DNA of 64,000 bases from Branchiostoma belcheri (taxonomy: Eukaryota > Chordata > Leptocardii > Amphioxiformes > Branchiostomatidae): NCBI RefSeq assembly GCF_001625305.1, contig NW_017802514.1:375327-439326 (forward strand). The letters are read 5' to 3'. Of this stretch, positions 25,717 to 37,700 are shown in pieces (position 1 is the stretch's first letter; the number at the start of each line of letters is the position of its first letter). Position numbers and translations under genes: made by a program. The notes under the pieces were generated by a model, which worked only from the letters and a program-made list of their open reading frames with translations, did not search any database and was not told the DNA's origin.

Positions 25717-28700
25717 CTGGTAGACACAAACACACATACATCAACAGCTGCTCGGCTGGCAATAGCAGATGCAGCAGCAGCAGTAGCAGTAGCGGGGAAT
25801 GTGAGCGAGTGTGCAGCTGTCCTCCCTCCCAGGTGTGTACAGCTGTTTCCTTCTGCAGGCAGCCACGTGGCCGTATTAAGTGCAATGAAGGTTCCTTAAC
25901 AAGCCAGCCTTAACAACACCATACACCACAGCAAGGCAGGAAGACCTGGTCCATGCTAGTGACTATAGCTTTCCCCTCCTCACACCACCTTAAGCATACT
26001 CAGCAACATCACCATCTACATTTTCTTGCTTCAAATTACTTGCGAAGAAACCCAATATGATTGAAGCCAACGTCAACTCCAACAAGGTACCTAAGAGTTC
26101 ATCATACTCCAGGAAGTACCTTGTAAGAAATTGCAAAGCTGATCAACTTGTCCATTTTTCCAGAGCATTATAAGCTATCTGCAGACTGATGTGCATAGTG
26201 GAACTGTGTGGCATGATCTATTTTCATTTCATGTTCAGCCATGGTTACAGTATTGTTGATCAATTTGGCTTTATGCTGTTAATGCAGTGGCCTAGTGTAG
26301 CCACAAAAATATGTTTTTTCCATTTTTTCTGACTCATACATTTTAATCTTGATCAAGAAAGTAACAAAACAAAAATTATCAATCTAATCAAAGTTAGCTA
26401 GGCACAGAAGCTAAGCTCTTACTAATGCCAGATTACATGAACACAGGAGGAACTGAGACATGCTTTATGAGATTTACTAATGACCAGGTGCAACTGTTCT
26501 GCAAAGTCTGAAGTAGGATGGATACCAGGCTGGTTTCAGCAGGCTTTCTCAAAGTAAAGGAAAAGGTAATTTCAATAGCAACTCAGTGGTGGGAGCTACA
26601 ATCTACTTTGCTATAAATCAAAAGTCACTTAATGATTGCAGAAGAGAAGTCAGCTGTGCCAGAAGGGCTAATCTCCAAGCAGATCTTTGTTTAGACAGTA
26701 TCAAATTGGCCAGTCTGTATCCATTTAAAAGATCTGCTTGGAGATTAGGAAAAGACAACTTTTCTCACCTGGTGTCAGCTGCTGGGACCGCGGCTGAGAC
26801 ACCTGGACAAATCTTATTGTCTTGTGCTGGAAGAAAAACACAACCGAGGTCTGATTTCAATACTTTCTCACATGTCATTGCACTACAAGTTAGTACAACA
26901 GTAAGTGATTTTATTGGGTACTGACAGGTCTGAATTTACAGTTGTGTAATCTGTCAAGCTTTTATTGTTCCAGTAAAAAGGCGAATACTGTATGCTATGC
27001 CAATCCGAGAAACAATATTATCATTGATGACTGTCCTATGGTTTTTATTTCCCACATCAAATAATCAGCAAACAATACAAAGCTATAATTTCCAGGTACA
27101 ATCTTTTCATTGAAGAAACAAAAAGTCTGTTCCATACATTAGACCATACTGGTTGTGATTGTCTTGTTTTACTGTGGTGAAAAACTTTCCAAATGCTACC
27201 TCTTTAATCCAATTAAGATACATGTAATCTTCCTAAGTGTGAGAAAAAGTACCTTGTGCTGGGAGCACATTAGAGAGAAGTTTTCTTCACTTAGACAGCA
27301 GCCTGAAAAAAAGCAAAGTCATCCACATCAAGTACACATCAGTGCTTATGGCATAATCATCTTGGCAATGGAACTACGTATAATGTTACTGCAGTACAAT
27401 ATATAGCCTCTAAAAATAGTAGAAATTGGCCAAAATAAAGGGAATACTATACCATGGGAGTTGGCCAGCCAGAGGGTACATTTTATGACTCCGCACAGGC
27501 TCCATGGGTTGCAAATTGTACCCTCCTTGGCTGGCCAACTCTCCTGGTATAGTATTACCTTTATTTTGGCCAATTTCTACTATTTTTCCAGCAATCCGCG
27601 GCTCCTGGTAGCTAGAGGCTACAATGTATATGATAGAACAAGTCTAGTCTGTTACAATGGATCAAAAACGCCCCCTGTTGGTTGATAATGGATCTGCATC
27701 AAGAGCAAAAACAATGAGCATCGCCAATCCCTCTATTCGAAGGTAAGGCCACATATCCTTTGGCTTAATAGGTTTAGCACTACATATGCGATCTTGACCA
27801 GGATTTTACCTGCATCCACAGCACAGACGTAGTGGTACTTCAGCTGACAGCCTTTGAAGCCACACCCCAGAGTAGCCCCCACTGTCTGACACTCACTACA
27901 GGACTGTAGGGAAAGATTTACAAAACATCAGAACAGGTACACTCAAAAGCAGCTTCGTGTAGCAACAAAGCAATCTGGCAGAGTACATGGACAAAAATTC
28001 AGCCTAGCAACACAGTAGCCCTTCAATATGCAAATCCTTAACATTTCATTACAAGGAATAAGTCGAAAAAGAAAAGAAAATACAGCTACATCATATGGGC
28101 AATCAAAATACATGAAACGTTCGACTTACATGTTGCCGAGCTTCCTTGATGGCTTCTTCGAGCCCATGTAGACGTCCTCCCAAGATGAACACACCGCTCG
28201 CCCAGACAGCACACTGGTCGTGTGTCCACACCTCATCCAGGTACATTGGCACAACCACAGCCTCCAGTGAACACGGGGGACTGCCTCCCTCCTTGCCTTT
28301 CCTGGCAGCCACCTTGGCACCACCTTTGTGAGCAGCCTTTCGACCCTTCTCCCCACCACTCTGAGACCTGTGTCTTCTTTTCGACAGTGGAGTATTGGTT
28401 GGGCTGGACAAGCCAGAAGGCCCTGGCTTGGGCTCGGCACCAACTTCTGAAGGGTTTCTACTTCTGCTTTTCCGAGACTTGTTGTCTTTCAAGTCCACAG
28501 AAGGTTTTGGCGGTGTTTTGGTTTGGGTCAGAAGCGGCCTTTTCCCTTTCCCTTCCAGGTAGTAGGGACCAAACAAGTCGCCCAGTTCTTTGTAGTTGGG
28601 TGACTTTCCACAGAAGGAGCACACCCATTTGGCATGTGTGACCGGATGTGTGGGGTGTGCACTGCCAATGTCTATTTCTGTTGTCTTGCTTGAGACCTTC

Positions 28701-31700
28701 TCCCGGTGACTGTGGTGCACGTGGCTGTGGTGCTTGTTTTTCTGCTTCTTCTTTTTGTGCTCACTTTTGCCGGAGTCTGCTTCGTTTGGGTTGTTGATCA
28801 CGGTGCACGAAACCGGGCTCTCGAGCTGGCCGGTGATCCGTACTATGGGACCTTGTGTAGGGGTGTCATCACGTACCATCCTCTTCAGCCCTGCAGTTGC
28901 TTCCCTGCTTACAGTCTTAGGGGTAAGGGTCTTAGGGGGAGTTTCCTCCCTGACTTTCTGCTTCACAGCTGGGCTCCCTTCTTTACAAACTGGCTTTGAC
29001 TCCGTTTCTACTCTCTTTGTTTCAACTCTCTTAGTGAGTGATATTTCCTCACCGTCACTGGTAGTCCTGAACTCAAACGGTTCTTTGGACAAAGTCTTTT
29101 TCTTTGGGGACTTTTCTCCCTTCTCCCCCTTTCCTTTTAGCTCCGCCTTTCGATTGACGGTCTTTGCCCCAAACGGCCTGCCACGTTTCTTTTTTAGGCT
29201 ACCATCTGGCATGACCACGAGGTTTCCATCCACGATCATACCTGGCTTCAAGTCTGCGGACTTGACTTCATCAGACTTTACGTGCTGGATGTACTTGGAG
29301 TTTGGAGAGTGAACTTTTTTAGGAACAGGGCTGACTTTAGTGGGTGAAGTTTCTGTTGTGGGCGAAGTTTCTGTTGTGGACAAAGTTTCCTTTGCCTGAA
29401 CAGGTTTTTTATTGAGGCCTGCCTCTTCTCTCACACTACTATCTTCTGACTCATGCATTGGTGTTGACTTGGAATACTTTGACTGTTTGGTCCCACAGCT
29501 GGGAGGTTTTTCTAATGAAGTCCTTTTAATCACACCTCCCTTTTTTGTCTTACTTTCCGTCTTGTCCCAAGTCAGTTTCCTGCAAGTCGAATGAGAGTTA
29601 TTCTCTCTCGGAGAAATCTTCACAGTAGAGACAGAGAGCGTATTCTCCTTTTTCGACAAACTCGTCTCTGCCACCTGAATTTTCGACCAGTCCTTATGGA
29701 CATCTTTCATTGGTGACTTCTTTGGTGACAGACTTCTCTCAGTGGACAGTCTCTCCTCTTTTGGTCTCTTTTTCGGGGAAGATTTCTGAGGAGAACCTAT
29801 GGCAGATAACTTTCTCTTCTTCGGGCTGGAGGGCTGGTTGGGCTCTCCGCCTGGTGACAACTGTGCTTTCACTTTCGAACTGTTGTCAACAGTACGAGTG
29901 ACGCATATCGTCTCTTCCTCCGCATCGGAGAGGGGCATCAAGTTCTGTTTGCGCCTACTCCGAGGACTTGCAGCGAAGTCTGCCTTGGGGCTTAAGGTCA
30001 GGATGCTTGGAGAGCCGGCCGACGCTGTTCTGATAATCGACAGCGGGCTCGTCGTCACGACTGTTCCGCTGGATGATACGCTGGAACTGTCGGAAACGAT
30101 GGCAGTGACTTTAGATGAGTTGGGAGATGTAGCCGACTGCAGCTTGGAGCCTGACGCAGAACTCGACAGGGCAGCGACACCCCTGGAGCCCACTGTAAGA
30201 ACCAGGCTGCTCTTGGGAGAAACTGACCTTACAGTGGAGGTAGACGGTGACTGGGCACTGGAAACCAACACTGTTGATGATGTGGTGGCATTTGGGGAGT
30301 TTCTCTTGGGGCTCTTTGTGATCACTGAGGGCTGCTTCGGTGACGTAATGTGCTTGCTATCCCCACTGCATTTGGCATTCGGTGGAGAATTTTTCTCGCT
30401 CGAGCGAGGGTTAGCCTTTGGGCTGACATCTGAGGAGCGAGGACTCCTGTTCTCCTGCAGAGGCACCAGGGTTGACCCTGACGTTGTACTTGTGACTGTC
30501 ATGGAGTTGGTGGTTCCTGTTACCTCCGAACTGGACACTTGGACGATGACAGGGTAGGCAACCACGCTCTGCTGGGACGTCACAGCAGCGGGCTGGTGGA
30601 GTAAGAGTGATTTGGTCACAGTAGACAGTGTTTTCCTCGAACGCTTCTTTTTCTTTGAACCCTCCTTCTTAGGTTCCAATTCTGCAGCCTTAACCGGTGG
30701 AACCTGTATTTTGTCCTCTGTATCGTTTCTCTTGGGGGAAGTTGACGAGTCTTTGGCACAAAGTGGGTGGTCAGGAGAAACATCTGCATTGGTTTTACTG
30801 ACATCAGGAGGCGTATCACTCAGAAATCCACTATCCCCGGACATGTCCGACGACTCACTACTGCTCGGCCCATTCGGTAAGTGCTTTTCATCCGTGACAC
30901 ACTGGATCCGCAGACTTTCCTGGCTTTGAATCACAGAAACCTTACACGCGGGTCCGTTAAGCAGCTCCTCCGCGTGTGCCTTACCACGTTCCTCGCTCCC
31001 GCATTCCTCACAGAGGGACACGTCGGAATTCCCCGCGGCAGAAGACGACACGTCTTTGGTGTTACCACTACAACATTCCACACAACCATTTTCACAACAC
31101 TTGGACGCAACACTACACGTAGGTTTGGAGGAGTGCTCCTCCTCCTTCACGTCTGTACAACCTTTATCCCTGTACTTACTATGGCGAGGTCTCTGTAAAC
31201 CTAAAAAAAGATCCGGTTTCGTTTCATTTTGTGAACCATCATACTTCGCGACTGTAGTTCTTTCCACGGAGTGATCCTCGCACGTTGGATTGTGATCTTT
31301 GTGAATTCCCGGTACCGTTTCATCCTTAACATTATTACCCTGTTGTGTTGTAGTTGAAAAGCAGCCAGCAGATCCATTACCGAAGTTGGCATCCCCACAG
31401 GAAGTTGCATTCCCAAATCCTATGGAAACACTGGAATCCCCTTCGTGCTCCCCGCAGTGAATTCCATCCGAACACACGCTCGGCTTGGGTTCTGCTGGGT
31501 GTTCCAGTTTAGTTCTTTTTTCAGGGGGTCCATCGACCTGCCGAAAATTTTCCATCTGTTGTGGCGTGTGTGGGTTGGTGTAGTTCTGTGCATTCTCCTG
31601 TCCCTCGGAAGGGCCCATGTTCTGGGACATGGAGTTCCCCTCCTTGGTTTTCCTTCTCTGCCTGGGTTTGGACCCCCCTGTGATGGGGGCAATGTCAGCG

Positions 31701-34700
31701 GGGAGGGGCACCTGTTGGACAGTGTTAGGTAGGTTGTTCACCTGGGAAGCTAGGGCGTTCAAACTACTCACTCCAGAGATGAAGTTACTGCTAGTGGGGA
31801 TGTAGGGGCTCTGCCTACCGAAGGTGGAACTACTGAATGTCGTGTCTGTGCGACAGTACGAGGGCTCTGTCCTGTAGAGAGGGTCTGGGGGGTCGTACAT
31901 ACTGGGTGGGGGGTGGACCTGCTGGGGAGGGCTGCTGATCATGTGGGGGGACTGCATGTGTGAGGGGGAGGGGCCGGGGCCAGGGGATTCCCCAGGGGTG
32001 GGGAGGCGTGAGGGCCCTCCGTGTGGGGACTGTACGTACCCTGCGACAGGCTTGCCCTGCATGTGAAGGCCCATCCCCGGGGACCGGATGGCAGGGCCGG
32101 GGGAGGGGTTGGAGATGGGCGACGTCACCATGTTGGAGGGAGAGCTAATCGTGTTGGAGCTAGAACAACCCAGGGGTACGGGGGACCTGACCTGCATCTG
32201 GGAGGGGGAGGGGCTGAAGTGCTGTGCTTGCTGGGCGGGGGACGGATACACGAAGTGGTTCCCTTCCCTGCCTGGCATTAGATGCGGAGAGGAAGGGTTC
32301 TGTACAGTACCCATGGGACTTCTGTACCCACTCAGTCCACCCATCCCCCCCTGCATGGCACTTCTGTCCATCCCCTGAGCGTTCACCAAGTACGGTGACG
32401 GCCCCCGATGGTCCATGGAAGGGGGAGGAGGGGAGCGGTACATCTCCCCTGCCTGTGACTGCATGCTCATGGGGGGTCTGATATGGTGGTACCCCTGCCC
32501 CCCTCCCGGGACGGGACTAGGCACCCCCGCGGGACCCCCCATGTACCCTTCCATCTCCCCTGCACTTAATCTCCGCTGCGGGACAAACTGACCCATGTGT
32601 CCGTCTGACGGACTTCTGATGCGAGGGTAGAGGCCCATGTCTACCTGCTGCTCCCTGTACATCATACCCTCCTCCCGTGGGTCACCTAGGAACATGGGGC
32701 GTTGCTGGGGCAACGGTGGGGACCCCGGACCCATGGAGGGGTGCTGGGGCATGCCCAGTTGTTGGGAGGGGTGCATGGGTGGGGGGGTTCCTCTCATGGA
32801 GGTGGGGGGAAACTCCTGCAGGGGGTAGCTGCCGGCAGACTGCTGCATGGAGGGGCCGTAGGGTGGGGGTGAGGCGTATCTCGGCGGCTGCTGCTGGCCC
32901 ATCAGGTGAGGTGGCCCGGGCTGGGGTGGCCCTCCCATCATCCCTGCCTGCTGGCCCTGGTACATGGGAGGTGGTGGAGACTGTGGCCAAGAGCCCCCTG
33001 GTGGCCGAGCCATGAGCTGCATCCTCTGATGGTACTGTACATATCTGAAAAATGAAAAGATCCTACAGGTTACAACAATACCTTTCACCCATTGTTCAAA
33101 GTACAGCTTGGGGACTTTCAGATTACTTCAAAGACGGATAGATCTGTTTGTACTAGTCTTTTTCATGAGGAAAACATTGCTGTACTTAGGTCTTGGATCA
33201 CATCAAGTCATTCTTCCATTTCATGTAAGCATCCTTTGTTGTAGGCTAATTGAAATGTAGCAGTGCCATAGGATATGCTGCGGCATACAAAAGAGCAGAA
33301 AGCTTGAGGAATGTCTAATACACAGCAGTGGTGTGACAAAAATGTTCTGTTTTGGTTGGAATACATTTCAACAGAACTGTTTGGCTGTTGCCAAAGTCAG
33401 CAAACAGCATAGTTACATGTATGTACAGGGTTCGAAATACCAACTCTTGCCATGCAAGTCATGTTTTCCTTGTGAAACTTACTGGAGAAACCAGGTTGCC
33501 CAGAGTGCATGACTTTATCATTTTTTCATACAAAGTGACCTTTTTGAAGTTTACAGTGGAAATAAACTGTGTCATGCCTCAGCCAGCATATGAGCAATAC
33601 CTTTACAGGTAGCCTGACTTACAGCTTGCCATCTAAAATAAACAGCCGGTGTTGACCAGTAACCTGAAATATTGATGGGCAACCTGGCCTTTGGATGAGA
33701 AGTAAAGAATTTTAAACCTTGATGTACTTCTGTAACACACACACAGGAGGCTGAATTTATAATAACGTAAAAAAAAAAGTATAACTTACTGGGATGACCT
33801 GGGGTTGGGAGGGGGGATCTGGTACTGTTGTTGTCTAGCCTGGTGCTCGATCTGTGCCAGGGTTTCCGATAGTTGAGGTGATACGCCCGGGTGCCTGGCC
33901 GGGTCGCCTGGGTGTCCACCTGGGTCGTTGGGGAGCCTGCCTGGGTGTGGTGGGACGGGGTCTGCCATGCCCACCTGGTGTGGATGTGGGTACTGAGGCA
34001 TCATGGTCGATCCCGGCCCCATCTGTGGACAAATAAACAAAAAACATCATCATAAAGTCACAACAATGCATACATATATTTTTTTGTACAATGCCTAAGC
34101 ATGCTACTACAGATAAAACTGCCCAAGAAGACAACTTGGGGGACTGCTAAAATCTGGTCTATGTGAACAGGTGCGTTACTATAGACAAGATTCTTAGCTG
34201 TGTCAATTGGCCAGTGTATCCTTAATAATGTAAATGTATTATCTTTTGCTGTTGATGTGACAATGTAACATTGAAGTGTATGAACAGGCTATGGTTGAAA
34301 AAGATATCACATGAGATATCTATGATTCAACAGACATTGTACATGTAATATCATCCTGAAACTGAAAATATAGAAAATATGGAGAAAAACACAGATGTAC
34401 GTGTATATCATGTTGTTTATCAGTTGATAATGAAAGATAATTTGCAACACAAGTCGCAGTTTTGATGAACTTTTCAAGAACTAAGTCATAACACACTTTA
34501 CTGCTTGACTGCTGTAGGCATAGGTATAACCCAAAATGTTATTAGAACTTTGTTATGGCCACAAATTTCAATCCTGGAAGTATAATTTTCGTATTACATG
34601 TACCTCAGGGTGGTTGGGGGAAGTTTAACAACCCAGGGCAGTGGGCCAAAAATGCCTACTTTCCCATATAATATTTTGCCCAATTTCAGATATTGGACAT

Positions 34701-37700
34701 ACATGTTCTGGTACAATTTTAACTATCTCTGGTAACCATGCTAAACCCTGAATCTTGATTAACAAGCAGAATGGTTTTCTGAGATAGGTTCTGCTGATGT
34801 TCTATTTTATCTTATTTAGTACACCCAAAATTTCTCTGTGCACCTACCCAGAAGAATTAATTTCAAGCCCTGTCATTTATATTAGGTCACCTCAACATTT
34901 CAAGTTGATTGATGTCATAACTTATTTCTCCTGGAAATTCTGGCATTTCACACCACTTCTCAAGGTCAGTAGGAGCACTTCAGACCCGGGAAAGAGCCAT
35001 GTTTTCAGTCATCATGCATGGTGAACAAATATCCATCATTGGACAGCATATGCCACACGAAATGATGACTATATTTCATCTTTTCCTGCCTAATTGTATC
35101 ACTGCTACCTGTCATCTTTACGTAGTATACTAAGGGAGTGACAGAAATTAATTCATGACTGATGTTCCTTGCATTTCATTTGTCACTGACAGAAATTTCT
35201 ATCTACCTATTGAGAAAAGGATTCTGATGGCGAGAGAGATCATCAGCCAAGTACACTGGATAGATTATCACTGAAACTCCCTGTTGGTACATGTACATTT
35301 TGTAGCTCCCCTTCCACAGAGTTAAGGAGCAATATCAGTGTATCGTCTATCTGAGGGTACAAAACGAGCTGAAAAACAGACCAACTGAAATAGAGAAATA
35401 ATCAAAAGATCGCAAGTGTCAGTTCTGACTGACAGTAAACCATGTACATGTATGTCCCTCCCTTTGGACTTAAACCAAAGGTGGCATCTGAACAGCTTCT
35501 AGCAGCTTTGCCAAAATTCAAGTTCATTTTGGCTTCAAGAGACAAAGGAAAAAAAAATAACAATTTTGGGAAGATAATAATACAACAAGCCAAAAAATTT
35601 AACCAGTTATATTGAAAATAATATGTCTAGAAAAATGGGATTGTGAGCAGCAATCATACGACGGGTCATATAGTTTTGGTAGAAAGATTCTCTAACAAAC
35701 TCTCGATATTAATAAACAAATACCAACTGTCTTTAGGTCAGGCAAACCTCATCCATTAGTGTTACTGCTGGAGTGAAACCCTGTTACCTCAGTAATCTAG
35801 TTATAATGAAATCATCTACGAGTGAGGTAATTTTTCCTAACAAGTAGATTTTCTCCTGTCCACTGAGACACACAAAAATGACTTCCTTCAGAACCTGTAT
35901 GTCAGGGTTGGGTTGTCCACTTATTTGCCATACTACCTGCAAACTGAGGGAACTGCCTGGACCTCAAACAAGCCCTCTGGCATGATAGAGAATGATTTAC
36001 ATGCTTTCCAAGCAACCTATCTCGGCAGATCTTCTGTGTTCATATCAATGAAAAGTCTCGATAACAATAAACATACCAGGTACTTGACTCTTTTGAGCCA
36101 TGTCATCTTCATTATTTACTAAATAGATAACATGCACCTGTGATAACATTTTTAGAAGGTGACTTTAACTAGCTTCAATAATGTCTTTTTTGCCAAATCA
36201 TTTCCTTTGCAGATTAAAAAGATGGTTAAAAAGGAATGGTTTTTACTCTACCTCATTTTGATGGATATCAAATGTTCTAATGTCACTGACATGTAAAACT
36301 GAATCTGTTCTATCTCTGTTTTCCATCATGATACAATATACCTTTGCAATAAACTTGAAGCGACCTCGGGACAAAATCTAGCGAAGGAAATAAATTTTTC
36401 CCGTCAGTGATTTTGGAGGGCTCCGATGTTCATGTTTTAATTGGCACAGTTAACAGGAACAAAAGAAATATCCTGCGTAACAAAATTATGGCAAGAAATG
36501 CTGGCAACGTAAAAGTTGCTTCTTGTTCATGGCTCAAGAATGATGATATAATTTATCCTTCATATTAGATGCCTTGAGGTACATGCATATAGAATGGAAC
36601 TACATGTGCAACCTCTATGTCAGCTAGTGTATTAACTTATGAAGTAAATTTTATCAAACTAGTATACTCTCAAAATCAAATGGCAATACTTTCAACATCC
36701 TATTTTGATGCCATCATGATTACAGTACTGATATTCAGGACCCTCCCTCTAAAATAAATACAAGTACAAAACAGGTAGTACTTGAGGCATACAACCAAAC
36801 CTTGAAATTTTAGATTGGACATAGTCATATTACTGTAAGTCTCTTTAGATTCGCGGGGCCTAAAGTTCGCGGTTTCGGGAAAATGGACAATCCGCGGTAT
36901 TTTTAGATTCGCGATTTCTCCTTGGCTATTTTTCAAAGAAAAATTTGTAAAGTGTATATTTAAAATAATAAAAGTTCGTGTTCCGGCATTTATATCCTAA
37001 AGCGCGGTGCAAAAATTTGTTTCGTGCACCGTGCGAGACTGCCAGCGGTATAGCTGACGATCGATCTGACGCACGTGTAAACAATTTTCTTTGTTCGGAA
37101 ATAAGCGCTAAAACGCTATTTTCCACGACTACACATCGATACTCTAGTGAAGAAATGCATAATCGAAAGAATCTTTCGTGACAATATATATTACTAAGAA
37201 TATTTATACCGTCTTCGGCGAGATTTTGAACCCGGAAGTATGCAAAGGTCGCCTACGGTTTTGTAGCGGCCCACGGTAGCGTTTCTATCCAGCAAAACAA
37301 GAAAAAAAAACGCCCACAAAGCAGGGCGCAAAAGAGAATCAACTAACACTTCCCAGGTACCAGCAGTTATATTTTTCATCAAAATACTTGTAGATATGCC
37401 CGATGTGCTCGCAATTTTCAAGCGCCCGGGCGCGCATGGCCGGCGCTCAGCACACAGAGATTTTTGTCCGGCGGTGTACGTTTGACACGGCCAGTGCCGA
37501 AGTATCACGATTCGGTGTCTCACAATATTATAATTTTTTGACATCAGTATAACTAAAAAAAAATTTGGTACTCAACATACGTACATTTGCTAAGAATGGA
37601 GTTGATTTGCAGTGATTTGTGTTTGTCGCGTGTGTTTGTGTTTCACTTACCGTCGTGAATGCATGTGGGGAGGGGGGCGCACTTACGCAAAACATATTCG

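Noticed and set aside
25717..25885. Upstream part of the open frame of the last TCF20/RAI1-like exon
   Set aside because: It translates into a leucine run from a CTG-rich stretch just before the acceptor; phase continuity with exon 9 requires the acceptor at 25716 (or 25755).
25197..25913. Plus-strand open frame of 238 codons
   Set aside because: Antisense shadow of the acidic, Ser-rich last exon.
29799..30557. Plus-strand open frame of 252 codons
   Set aside because: It is antisense to the 4.9-kb TCF20/RAI1-like exon and is explained by that exon's codon composition.
33045..33088. Open frame continuing 5' of the 4.9-kb exon
   Set aside because: A clear acceptor (tttttcag) at 33045-33046 and phase agreement with exon 5 place this part in the intron.
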